Shown here: positions 35,332 to 45,600 of the stretch, in pieces | How the letters are laid out: every line of letters starts with the position of its first letter | Position numbering within the stretch: position 1 is the stretch's first letter | From: Periplaneta americana | Lineage: Eukaryota > Arthropoda > Insecta > Blattodea > Blattidae | Length of the DNA stretch: 64,000 bases | Direction: 5' to 3' | Assembly: GCF_040183065.1 (NCBI RefSeq) | Contig: NC_091131.1 | Coordinates: 100,812,330-100,876,329, forward strand | Notes under the pieces: generated by a model | Seen by the model: only the letters and a program-made list of their open reading frames with translations | What the model was told of the DNA's origin: nothing | Databases searched by the model: none | Program-made: the position numbers and the translations under genes

Positions 35332-35496
35332 CCAAGTTTCTACAATGGAACTACATCAATGAGAAGAAAGAATCACTCAGAATGGAGTTCCATATAAGCT
35401 TTTAATAATTGAGGACTTTTTGTTTGTGTTTATAACGGAATAACGAAAATATTTATTTTATCATAAACACAAGTTCTAATAGACGGAAATTTAATT

Positions 35497-35761
35497 AACT
35501 CTTGATGTCACAATGTCACAACTCTTGATGTCACAATGTCACAACTCTTGATGTCCCAATGTCACCTACAGGTGCCGCTTCCTAAAAAGCTATTCAAAAT
35601 TACCAGTATATTAATTTAACCATAAATCAGCGTTGGAATTCGATTACCAGATGTCTATTAAGGCATTTTCGATGCTGAGGTATATTTAAATTAATTTACT
35701 GGTAATTTTGGACAGCTTTTAGAAAGCGGCACCTGTAGGTGACATTGGGACATCAAGAGTT
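35497..35761. mobile_element. 265-bp foldback MITE with tandemly repeated left end
   Basis: Inverted arms of about 80 bp: ATGTCACCTACAGGTGCCGC and its complement at 35725-35745. The terminal 23-bp unit AACTCTTGATGTCACAATGT(CAC) is present three times at the left (35497-35565) but once at the right (35739-35761). Confidence 0.8.
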
Positions 35762-36239
35762 AAATGTATAATTATGCAAATGAGATTACGTAAAAGTAAA
35801 TTTATTGGTTGTGTCTGATGTTGATGGGATATTTCTGAGTTTATTGATAATTACGCTTTTTCTCAAAGAAATATGTGGCCACACTACAATTATCATTGCT
35901 TTCTAAATACTTACTTTACTTTTCAAGAAGGAAACAATTGTGAATCTTCAGTGACAAGACGAAAGTGACAATATTGCAGTGATAGATAGTTCTGTTGTTT
36001 GAAATTCAGTGAATTCTTACACTCCATTGGTGAAATGGTACATAAGCTAAATGGTCACTGAAATCCCACCGTTTCTTGAACTACTCGACAGAGTGATTGT
36101 AGAAAATATTAACTATTTATTCATGCTCCTTGCCACATTAGAATTCAGAGGAGTAATAATATCCTTCGTTTTCTGACCAATGTGCTCAATCCTTACAGCA
36201 CTGTTTTATTTTGTTTCTGAGTTCAGACAGTACATAAAT

Positions 36240-36960
36240 GCTTTGCATGCAGTTGTATCTCTCTCCAGGATCTAAATTTAAAGAACATCAAGAACTTGCT
36301 TTTGAGGTAATGGATAAACTAGATGATGATTCCAGTTTCTTATTTAAAGTTTTATGGACGGATGAAACAAGATTTTCATAACAATGGAGTAGTGAATCGC
36401 CATAATGCACACTACTGCAGAAAATCCCAATTGGGTGTAAGATGTCAATTATCAACAAGTATAGGGTACTGTACTAATGTATGGTGGGGATTAGAGATAG
36501 ACGCTTGTAGGTTCATACTTTTATCAAGAAACTTTAGCGGCTGCCATGTATCTACAGTTTCTTCAAAATTCTCTGGTTGACTTCTTGTCAAAAACTACCT
36601 CTTCAAAACAGACTTCAAATGTTCTTTCAGCAGAATGGTGCGTCAGCACACAATGCAATAATTATTTGTGTATATCTGGACAAGAAATTCCCACGAAGAT
36701 AGATTGGAACCAAAGGACACAATAAGATGGCCATCATGTCTCCAAATATGACATCATTACACTTCTTTTTATAGGGACACTTGAAATCAGAGGTCTAAAT
36801 ATACAGCCAGAAAATGTAGAGAATCTGTAAAAACAGGTTTTGGAGGCATGCAGACGTATTCCTTAGCAAGTAGTACTGCGTAATGTCAAAGAGCTGGTAC
36901 AAAAAATAATTTTGAAAGGTGTATTGCAGAAGAGGCGAAAGAATTTGAATATTTACATTG
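36240..36960 (+). pseudogene. DDE transposase remnant (DUF4817-type mariner relative)
   Basis: In shifting frames: VLWTDETRFS (first Asp), NNGVVNRHNAHY, FQQNGASAHNAIIICVYLD (second motif, Asp to Asn), RWIGTKGTIRWPSCL and LTPLDFFLWGHLKS-like (third motif region). Many stops. It is the C-terminal half of a family whose N-terminus is at 46335-46057. Confidence 0.7.
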
Positions 36961-37525
36961 GAATTTACTTTTTCAAAGATATTTTTCCATGAACAGCTAA
37001 AAATGTAAACATGATATTTATTGTTTAGGATGTCCTATTTATTTATTTATTTATTTGAATATACAATCTCTTGAACTCTACTTTACCCGAAAGTACATTA
37101 GGGTTTAAAGTTCCTGAGTTTATATTATTATAATGAGAATTCATTTGACGTGGGTAACCCAGTCTTGCTACTTAAAATTAACATTTATAATTTGAATCAA
37201 TTACAAGTTCTTAAATATATTACATAAATCACAAAACTGTTTATAACAGCATGTTTTTTGAACACACTGAATAATGGTTTTTCATATATTACATTACAAA
37301 AATGTAAATGTCCGATCAAAATAAATCTTTTGTTTTCGAATACTGGACAATGAAACAAAATTTAAGAAAACATTACTTTGTGTTACTACGAATTTCTGTA
37401 ATACACTGTATAATTGCCAACTATTCCAAATGGTAGGCTTTGGTCAACCCAATAATGTAAATACAAAACTATTTTTAGATAAACTAAACTAAAATATTCT
37501 AGTTAAGGGAGTGTCCCAAAGATTA

Positions 37526-37527
37526 TG

Positions 37528-37579
<52 letters not shown>

Positions 37580-37588
37580 TAGTAGTAA
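37526..37588. repeat. (CAG)n followed by (TAG)n
   Basis: 13 CAG units then 8 TAG/TAA-type units. Confidence 0.9.
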
Positions 37589-37756
37589 TTTATTCACCAT
37601 AAAGATCTTTACAAATCATGGCTTCGTCAATGTTATTTCTAAGTCTTAATCTAGTTTCTGATTATACTATAGATATATTTATGAATTTGTAGCTTTGTTA
37701 TTGCAGGACATCTGCTGACATGATTTAAGAAGAACTGTATCTAAGATAGTATAAAA

Positions 37757-37775
37757 ATAAAATAATAATAATAAC

Positions 37776-37827
<52 letters not shown>
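37757..37827. repeat. (AAT)n microsatellite
   Basis: About 22 AAT units, one CAA interruption. Confidence 0.9.
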
Positions 37828-37978
37828 TTAACAGCAATAACGATCTATATGGCTTCACAATTACACATTAGTAGGCCTAGGCACTTTCATGAAAGGTCTA
37901 AAGACATAAATTCCTCTACAGTATATGGCATATGATGCAGCAGCAACCTGTTGACGATGCTTTTAAACTTCTTTTCAT

Positions 37979-38280
37979 ATGACTCTGCATCATAATCCAC
38001 AGTTGATTCCCGATTTACCACGCAAATCGTCTGTAGCTGCATTTAGATTGGCAACAGGCCATGACTGTTTGGCCAAGCATCTCATAGAAATGGAATATAT
38101 CAGTCTCCTAACTGTCCATTGTGCAACTCAAATCAAGAAATGGATTCAGAACATCTCAAAATCTGTGTGTCATTGGCTAACCATGACAATATCTTTGAAA
38201 TATTGGAGTGCAAGAGGTCAAATGACTTTATTGTCAAATGCCTGGCATTAGAAAACAACAACAACAACAAACAACAACAA
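37979..38280 (+). mobile_element. 5'-truncated RNase H non-LTR element, 3' end
   Basis: Reads LIPDLPRKSSVAAFRLATGH, DCLAKHLIEMEYISLLTVHC and, after frame change, [15 protein letters not shown], then (AAC)n. Nearly identical to the end of the element at 42733-44516; a subfamily mate. Confidence 0.85.
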
Positions 38281-38383
38281 CACTTCATATGAGAATGCAA
38301 CACACCCTGTCGCAAGAAAAAGGAAGATGTCAATGTCAGTACGATCATTTATACCTGGAGCAAATAAAAACAGTTGAAGAAGA

Positions 38384-38385
<2 letters not shown>

Positions 38386-38439
<54 letters not shown>

Positions 38440-38462
38440 TCAATCAATCAATCAATCAATCA
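38386..38462. repeat. (AAT)n then (CAAT)n microsatellites
   Basis: About 17 AAT units followed by five AATC units. Confidence 0.9.
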
Positions 38463-38679
38463 AACTTCTTAATGTATCCAGCTGTTTGCTGACAACATAA
38501 AGTCCACTATAGTCTATTCAGTTGTTTTTCATGAGAAAAGAGGGGTATTTTGATTGGTGTTCATTATAGATGCCTGTTGCTAGTAGCCAGAAGTGGGGTG
38601 TAGTCAATATATACTGTAGGACTGTGTCTTCTGCAACTGGTACTGATGATTTTAATTTACTTCTTTTGTGGTTTATGGA

Positions 38680-38682
<3 letters not shown>

Positions 38683-38754
<72 letters not shown>
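38683..38754. repeat. (AAT)n microsatellite
   Basis: 24 AAT units; source of poly-Asn and poly-Ile artefact frames. Confidence 0.95.
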
Positions 38755-38930
38755 GAATTGGAATGGAATTTATGGGAGGGGGGCACTACTATGGCCCAGC
38801 ACTGCAACCTGTTACGATCTATTGTGCTAGGTGCATTCCCAAACCCAAACCGGCTGACTACACTAAGGTTCGCTGCATACCCAGGTTTCGAACAGGCAAC
38901 TTCCCTCGTCCCTAGGCCAACCATCACATG
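38755..38930 (-). mobile_element. tRNA-like SINE (family 3)
   Basis: The minus strand has GTTCGAAACCTGGGTATGCA (box B-like) and a GGCCTAGGGACGAGGGAAGT head. The neighbouring AAT repeat may be its tail. Confidence 0.5.
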
Positions 38931-38933
38931 TTC

Positions 38934-39169
38934 AGAGGATCACATGTGGTAAAGAGGATCACATGTGGTAAAGTGGATCACATGTGGTAAAGTGGATCAT
39001 ATGTGTATTGTCTAGATAAGGCAGCGCCACATGGATCACACATGAAAAGAAAACCTTTCTTCTGTAAGTGCCACTAAAAATAGTTTTCTTTGCATGTGTG
39101 ATCCATGTGGCGCTGACTTATCTAACAATACACATATGATCCACTTTACCACATGTGATCCTCTTTACC
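38934..39169. mobile_element. 236-bp foldback MITE with tandemly repeated left end
   Basis: Inverted arms of about 90 bp (GATCATATGTGTATTGTCTA against its complement at 39123-39141, and AGCGCCACATGGATCACACA against the right arm). The 19-bp unit AGAGGATCACATGTGGTAA repeats about four times at the left (38934-39009) and about twice at the right. Confidence 0.8.
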
Positions 39170-40199
39170 CCAGTTTACGGTATTCACCATGGCTGCAGGA
39201 TACTTATTCTTGAGGCACTTAAAATAGATTACACGGAATTTAATTAACTTTATCAGAAGTTAAAAGAAATCTGTTTAGAAATATAAAAAGAATATATAAG
39301 AAAGATTTTTATATTAATTATTTTTTTGTTAATAATTTAACTGGAATTTATGAAAAATAATTTATAGAATTAAATAATATAAATATGTAATAGATACCAG
39401 TAATATGAATTATTTCGTGACTTTTGGGTAGACAGTGTCTGCCTTGTCTCCCATAATGCAACGCCACTGACAATATGAAAATATTTATTCACTGTGTTAA
39501 TGAAATTGACCTCTTTGTAATTCTGTTAGCAAGAAACCATGCATTTTAATGTGTACTTACGTATGCATTACACTCTTCACACTTACTGGAGCTAAACTAA
39601 GTTACTCGAAATTTCAGAATTTGAAAATGTTATGTAATGCTCTGCCTTTCTAATGTTTCAGGTTAAAGCGCAGACATAATCTATAGGCCTACTTTCTTAC
39701 TTGCTATTATTTATTTCATATTATTCCAACTCTGCTAGGTAGAAAACAAATGTAAAGAAAATACATGGACATGAAAATGAAAGAAAAGAAGCTTTCAAAA
39801 CTCAGCTGCTGCAGAAAGAATCAATAAGAGGTCTATGTTAAAGACGATTAAACCTATATGTAGCACAGAGATTACTAGCAAGAACATAAATCAAGAATTG
39901 AAAGAAATAAAAGTTACCACATTACAAGCAACAACAAAAACATTACGCATAAAGAGAAAGAACTATAAAAGAAAGAATCTGAAAATTTGGAATGAAGACA
40001 ATTAATTAAAGAAAAGAAAGATCCATTACAGAGCCTAAAACATATAAACGAGAGACTGATGCTATTCTAATAGAATATAAGAGGAAAACTGTTCGAAGAG
40101 AAGTGAGAAAAATTAAAAGACATTCATGGTAGAAATACATATATACAGTAAAACTTAATTTATATTCCATTTTGAGTCTTTCGTACACTACTTTTAACA

Positions 40200-40640
40200 C
40201 TTGAATATAAATACTTGATTAAATGGCGAACTTAGTCGTGTTATTTATGTAAGCATGTGCGGCTTACAGCTGTTTCGGTGCTACTTGACACCATCCTCAG
40301 AGCCTTCTGTGTCTTGGCATCATCTCAACATCGCTGCCTGTTGTGTGGGTGCGTTCGTGTGATGAAGAGTTGAGTCAAATAGTGTGTGTGTTCTGAAATT
40401 GATCTGTGTGTTGAGAATTTGATTGGGGTGTGTCTGTATATTTCATATTGTTCTAGTGTGTTGAGTTTTTGGTTCTTGGATTGTATGTGTAGGATTTCCA
40501 TGTCTGTATTTATGTTATTGTATGTGTGGTTAGTATTAGTTATACATCTACATATGCCGAACACATAACTTCTTCTTTATACTGTGATTCTGACATCAAC
40601 CAAGACCTGTTGACCTAAGTCCCATTCCTGCTACCAGTAC
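40200..40640 (-). pseudogene. Penelope-like element C-terminus and repeat end
   Basis: Minus-strand frame 40564-40325: NHTYNNINTDMEILHIQSKN, then QKLNTLEQYEIYRHT. This matches the region after the GIY-YIG endonuclease of Penelope-like elements (the LNTLEQFEIY pattern). Adjacent noncoding GGCTTACAGCTGTTTCGGTG is typical of their terminal repeats. Confidence 0.6.
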
Positions 40641-40714
40641 TGGAAATGAGAATGAATGTGATGTGTAGCTAGAGGTAAGGGAGTGCCTTTATAACCATGC
40701 AAATGGCTTTTAAG

Positions 40715-41165
40715 GAACCCGCAGGTTCATTGCCGCCCTCACATAAGCCCGCCATCGGTCCCTATCCTGTGCAAGATTAATCCAGTCTCTATCATCATAT
40801 CCACCTCCCTCAAATCTATTTTAATATTATCCTCCCATATACGTCTCGGCCTCCCCAAAGGTCTTTTTCCCTCCGGCCTCGCAACTAACACTCTACGAGT
40901 ATATGCATTTCTGGATTTGCCCATACGTGCTAGATGCCCTGCCCATCTCAAACGTCTGGATTTAATGTTCCTAATTATGTCACGTGAAAAATAAAATTCG
41001 TGCAGTTCTGCATTGTGTAACTTTCTCCATTCTCCTGTAACTTCATCCCTCTTAATCCCAAATATTTTCCTAATAACCTTATTCTCAAATACCCTTGATC
41101 TCTGTTCCTCTCTCAAAGTGAGAGACCAATTTTCACAACCCTACAGAACAACCGGTAATATAACT
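40715..41165 (-). pseudogene. RTE-like ORF2 C-terminus
   Basis: An open minus-strand frame of 125 residues: REEQRSRVFENKVIRKIFGI, RRLRWAGHLARMGKSRNAYT, EGKRPLGRPRRIWEDNIKID. Conserved tail of a widespread insect non-LTR family. Intact for 375 nt but lacking the RT. A shorter copy is at 54837-54977. Confidence 0.8.
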
Positions 41166-42152
41166 GTTTTATAAATTATAACTTTCAGAATTTTTGACAG
41201 CAGACTAGAGTAGCAGACTAGCTTCTCAACCGAATAATAATACATGCCTTTATAACCTGTCTTTTATTGTAATGTTGAATGGTTTTTAGCACAGATCCGT
41301 ATTATATTAGCCAGTTTTTTTTCCTCTGGATTTTAAGATTAAAAAATGGTGTGTATGTTATATAGTAGTAAATACGTTATTTTCGCGTTCTAACAGTTTC
41401 ACGGCAAACCTAATTTCGAACAAAACTGAATTAGAATGAATAAAAGAAGTTTTATATATAGGCTACCTCTCGAGGTTTAAAATACGATCGTATGGGTGAG
41501 AAAGCGTATAAAAGAAAGACATACCGGTATAACTGAAATAAATTAACATGGAAAGCACAGGAATTTTGCCAGGACTTCAGGAAAAACGTGTGAGAAACGT
41601 ATAAATGAAGTCCCGCACATTCACAGACAGTGCCGTAAATAAAACCTGTGGAGCTTGAGCCTGTGTATGTATCATTTGTGGAGGCAGTTTCGTGCATACA
41701 ACTAAAGGCCAGAACACACCGGACACTATACTATGCAGCTAAACTATAAAGATATATAGCTATAGGCAGCCAAGTTCCGATTGTCGATGGCAGGAGTCTG
41801 AACTACTGAGCTTGTTGTATGATTCCTGTTTGTAGCGATTCATCTTCAATCAGTAATAAGAAGTTGGTGGGCCTATAACATTAATGCAGCATGTGATTAG
41901 GTCTATATGTTAACCTGCACATTGAAAGAAATCTATAGCCCGCTATAAGCTGTAGAACTCTGCTATATAGCGCGTATTTCTAGGAAGTCATAGTTCATAT
42001 GTATTTGTGTTATTGTGAGGGCAGACTAATCCATAAATGGAAAACTTTTCATTTTCTTTCGACAGTGTTACCGGTACCTTTATTAATTTTGTGTCTTGTT
42101 TGTTCATTTCTTTGTTATGAGTACTAATATTTCATATTTATGGAATACATAC

Positions 42153-42290
42153 CATTCCATCGATAGTCAGCAATGTAAGGTCTCAAACGATTCTTAGTAA
42201 AAGACTGGCCCCATCCTGTCCACTTCTTACACATCGTAGGTTTCATGAAGTTACAATTTAATGCACTTTCTTTTTCAGTGACCCATTCAA
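42153..42290 (-). CDS. Group B exon 4
   Basis: 138 nt, phase 1 to 1, CAG acceptor and GTATGT donor. It encodes VEWVTEKESALNCNFMKPTM, then CKKWTGWGQSFTKNRLRP and ends ADYRWN. Cys positions are conserved with gene A exon 4. The donor would join in phase to gene A exon 5. Confidence 0.72.
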
Positions 42291-42544
42291 CTGTAAAAGA
42301 AATACGAAATTTACATATATTATAATTTACACCAGTAATTATATCTTACAAACAGTTACATGAATACTGGATGACAGACATCACAAAACCGTTTAGTATA
42401 AGGGTAAAGCCAATTTGTGCTTTCGAGCATTAACCACCACCACTGCCACCATCACTACTCAGTGTTTGGGCAACGAATGGATTTTCACTCAAGTCAATCT
42501 TCTATGTTTGTTGATTTTATTTCCAATCCTTACCACGGTATTAT

Positions 42545-42605
<61 letters not shown>

Positions 42606-45600
42606 CCAAATTTTTCTGGCAAATTGTATGAGAATTAAATGTTTTAATTACAATAAATCCTGATGCAGTGGAATATACGTATCTAACTCTCAACATATTA
42701 AACACTGCAATTATGAATCATCTTGGAATATGTTGTTGTTTTCTAATGCCAGGCGTTTGACAATAAAGTCATTTGACCTCTTGCACTCCAATATTTTTCA
42801 AAGATATTATCATGACTAGCCAATGAAGCACAGATTTTGAGGTGTTCCGAATCCATTTCTTGGTTTGAGTTGCACAATGGGCAGTTAGGGGACTGACATA
42901 TTCCAATTCTATGCAGGTGTTTGGCCAAACAATCATGGCCTGTTGCCAATCTAAATGCAGCTACAGACGATTTTCGTGGTAAATCGGGAATTAACTGTAG
43001 ATTTTGATGCAGAGAGTTCCATTTTTTCCCTTGGGATTGAGGTATGAAATTTTGTTTGTTGAAGTCTAAGTATGTAGATTTAATAAATCTCTTCACAGAG
43101 TAATACGTAGATTTAGTAACAGGTCTGTAAGTAGCAGTGCTGCCCTTCTTTGCTAAAGCATCCGCATTCTCGTTTCCCATGATCCCACAATGGGATGGTA
43201 TCCATTGGAATACAATTCTTTTATTGAGTGATAATAATTGAGAGAGCATTTTAGTTATTTCTGCTGTTTGGAATGAAGGTGTGTGTTTAGAGACGATTGA
43301 TAGAATAGCTGCTTTGGAGTCTGACAATATAACTGCATTCCTAAATTTATTAATGTGGCATAGAAGATTCCTGAGACATTCACTTATTGCAATGATTTCA
43401 CCATCAAAACTTGTTGTTCCATATCCAAGTGATCTATAAAGTGAGAAGAGACAGCACGTAACACCTGCACCGGCACCTTGTTCTCTGGAGATCAAGGATC
43501 CGTAGGTGTATAAATGAAGCCAGTTTTGTGGAGGGTACCTAGTATTAATTGTCACTAAAGACAATTGTTTCAGCATTTCAGTGTTTACTTCTGATTTCAG
43601 TATTTCTTCTGTTAAATTTAGATTATATTCTATATTAAATAGAGTTATAGGGTTTGGTTTAATTTGTAAGTTTTCTTTTAAATTCGGGATATTGATTTTC
43701 TGTTTTAATTCTTGAACAATGGATATGAAACTTTTTTGAGTTTTCAATCTACAAAGAGGACTGTATGAATGCCAATTGTTACCTGGTAATCTGATAAGTT
43801 TTTCATATTGAATCAGTGCTTTTTCTTCTATTGTCATTTTGATGCTGTTAATATTAGTGAGGAATCTCATAGAATCTATTGGCGTTGTTTTGATTCCACC
43901 AGTAATGAGTCTGAGAGCTTGGTTTTGAACATATAAATGGCAAGTTGTAGCCGATTTAAGTGAACACCATATTTTAACATTTTGGTGGCTACTTCATTCA
44001 CACACAACCCCCAGAATGTCTGGAGGACCACACCTGCTGTTGGTCGACGGGTCCATTGGACCTAGCTGGAAGACCTTGTTGATCACCAGCTTTCCCTCCT
44101 TAAGCCACTGGAGGACGATTTTACTGCCATAGCAGGTCAGCACTAGGAACAGAAAAGTAGAAAGGGGAGGAAGGAAAGGGAAATGAACCCCTAGGCCTCG
44201 AATGCTCTAATGCCATTGGGGTCGAAGAAAGTAAGAGTTCAGTCAGAGGACTGGATAGGAAAGGGTAAAGAGGGAATTAGGTATTGGATAGAGGAAAATT
44301 ATACCAAATTCAGTCATTAACTCATCAAGCTGACCAGTGCTAATGGATGAGTAGCCCCACCCTTTAGTTCAGCTCGTAAAATTATGCTTACTAACAGCTG
44401 CACCACGGGAAGGTAGGGATGGGAAATTGGGTATTTGTCCAGGTTGGTTCCTTAAAGCCTTCAATGGAAAGGATTAATGGCTCTCCCCCCTGTATCCGAC
44501 AGATACCCTTTTGCAGCCATCTTGGAATATAAGTTCTAACTCTCAACATATAAACATGTAATTATGAATCACCTTATGCAGCAGTAGCAGCAGCAGCAAT
44601 GTTTTTTATTGGTTATTTTAGGCCGTTTTTTCAAGTCCTATGGTTATATAGTGTCTGAATGAGATGAAGATGACAATGTCAGCAAAATGAGTCCAGGGTC
44701 CAATGCCGAAAGTTACCCAGCATTTGCTCTTAATGGGTTGAGGGAAAACCCCGGAAAAAACCTCAAACAGGTAACTTGTCCAAACCAGGATTTGAATCCG
44801 GACCCACTCATTTCATGGTCAGAGATTCTAACCATTACTACACACTTCATTTAGTGTATTCATGAATAAAATTTCGTCCTTAAGTTTCTGCATAGTAAGT
44901 AATGAAAAAACTGAACAGGATATTGATATTACTGTACCTTTCTCGTCTATTACATCTTCTTGAGGTTCCCAAGCCAATCCTGAGTAGGCAGCATGGTTCT
45001 GTGCCACACCCCATACACTATTGCCCCACTTCAATAAAGTCACACTTGGAGTACTTAGGCCTACAACAAAAATATGCTGTTAAGAATTCGAATATATAAA
45101 CAGCAATCAATGACAAAATTTGGCTATTTTCAGTGATAAGTAGCCTACTGTAACTGTTTTGTCTTAAATTTTCGTTTCACTTTAAGCACCTAGTCCTATA
45201 AACTAACAATGCACATGAAAGGTAGGTAGTGACTTACATGGTTAAGTCTACTCTTTTGTATTCTCACACTGACAAATCTTTTAGTAACTATAGAACTTAT
45301 GTGTGACTATCACTTTTATCACACAGAACTCAATATAAAACAAATACACTCCTAAACCTTCTACACCTGCATGGGATTACGGGTTTTGTTATGTATTTGT
45401 GTATACTTATGCAAAAATAGAGAGAGAGAGAAAGTAAATGAACGAGAGGGAGACGAGGGAATGAGAGAGGGATAGAAGGGGCGAAAGAAAGGAAAAGGGA
45501 GGTAAAGAGAAAGAGGAAGAATGTGTTATTATATGATAATACAGGGTGAACCAGCCAGGACTAGATTCCTAACTGTACTCACGGTGGCTGACTCATACAT

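Noticed and set aside
35136-35405. Open frames of Pro-, Ala- or Thr-rich protein
   Set aside because: All derive from the (CCN)n repeat; several frames are open at once on both strands and there are no flanking exons.
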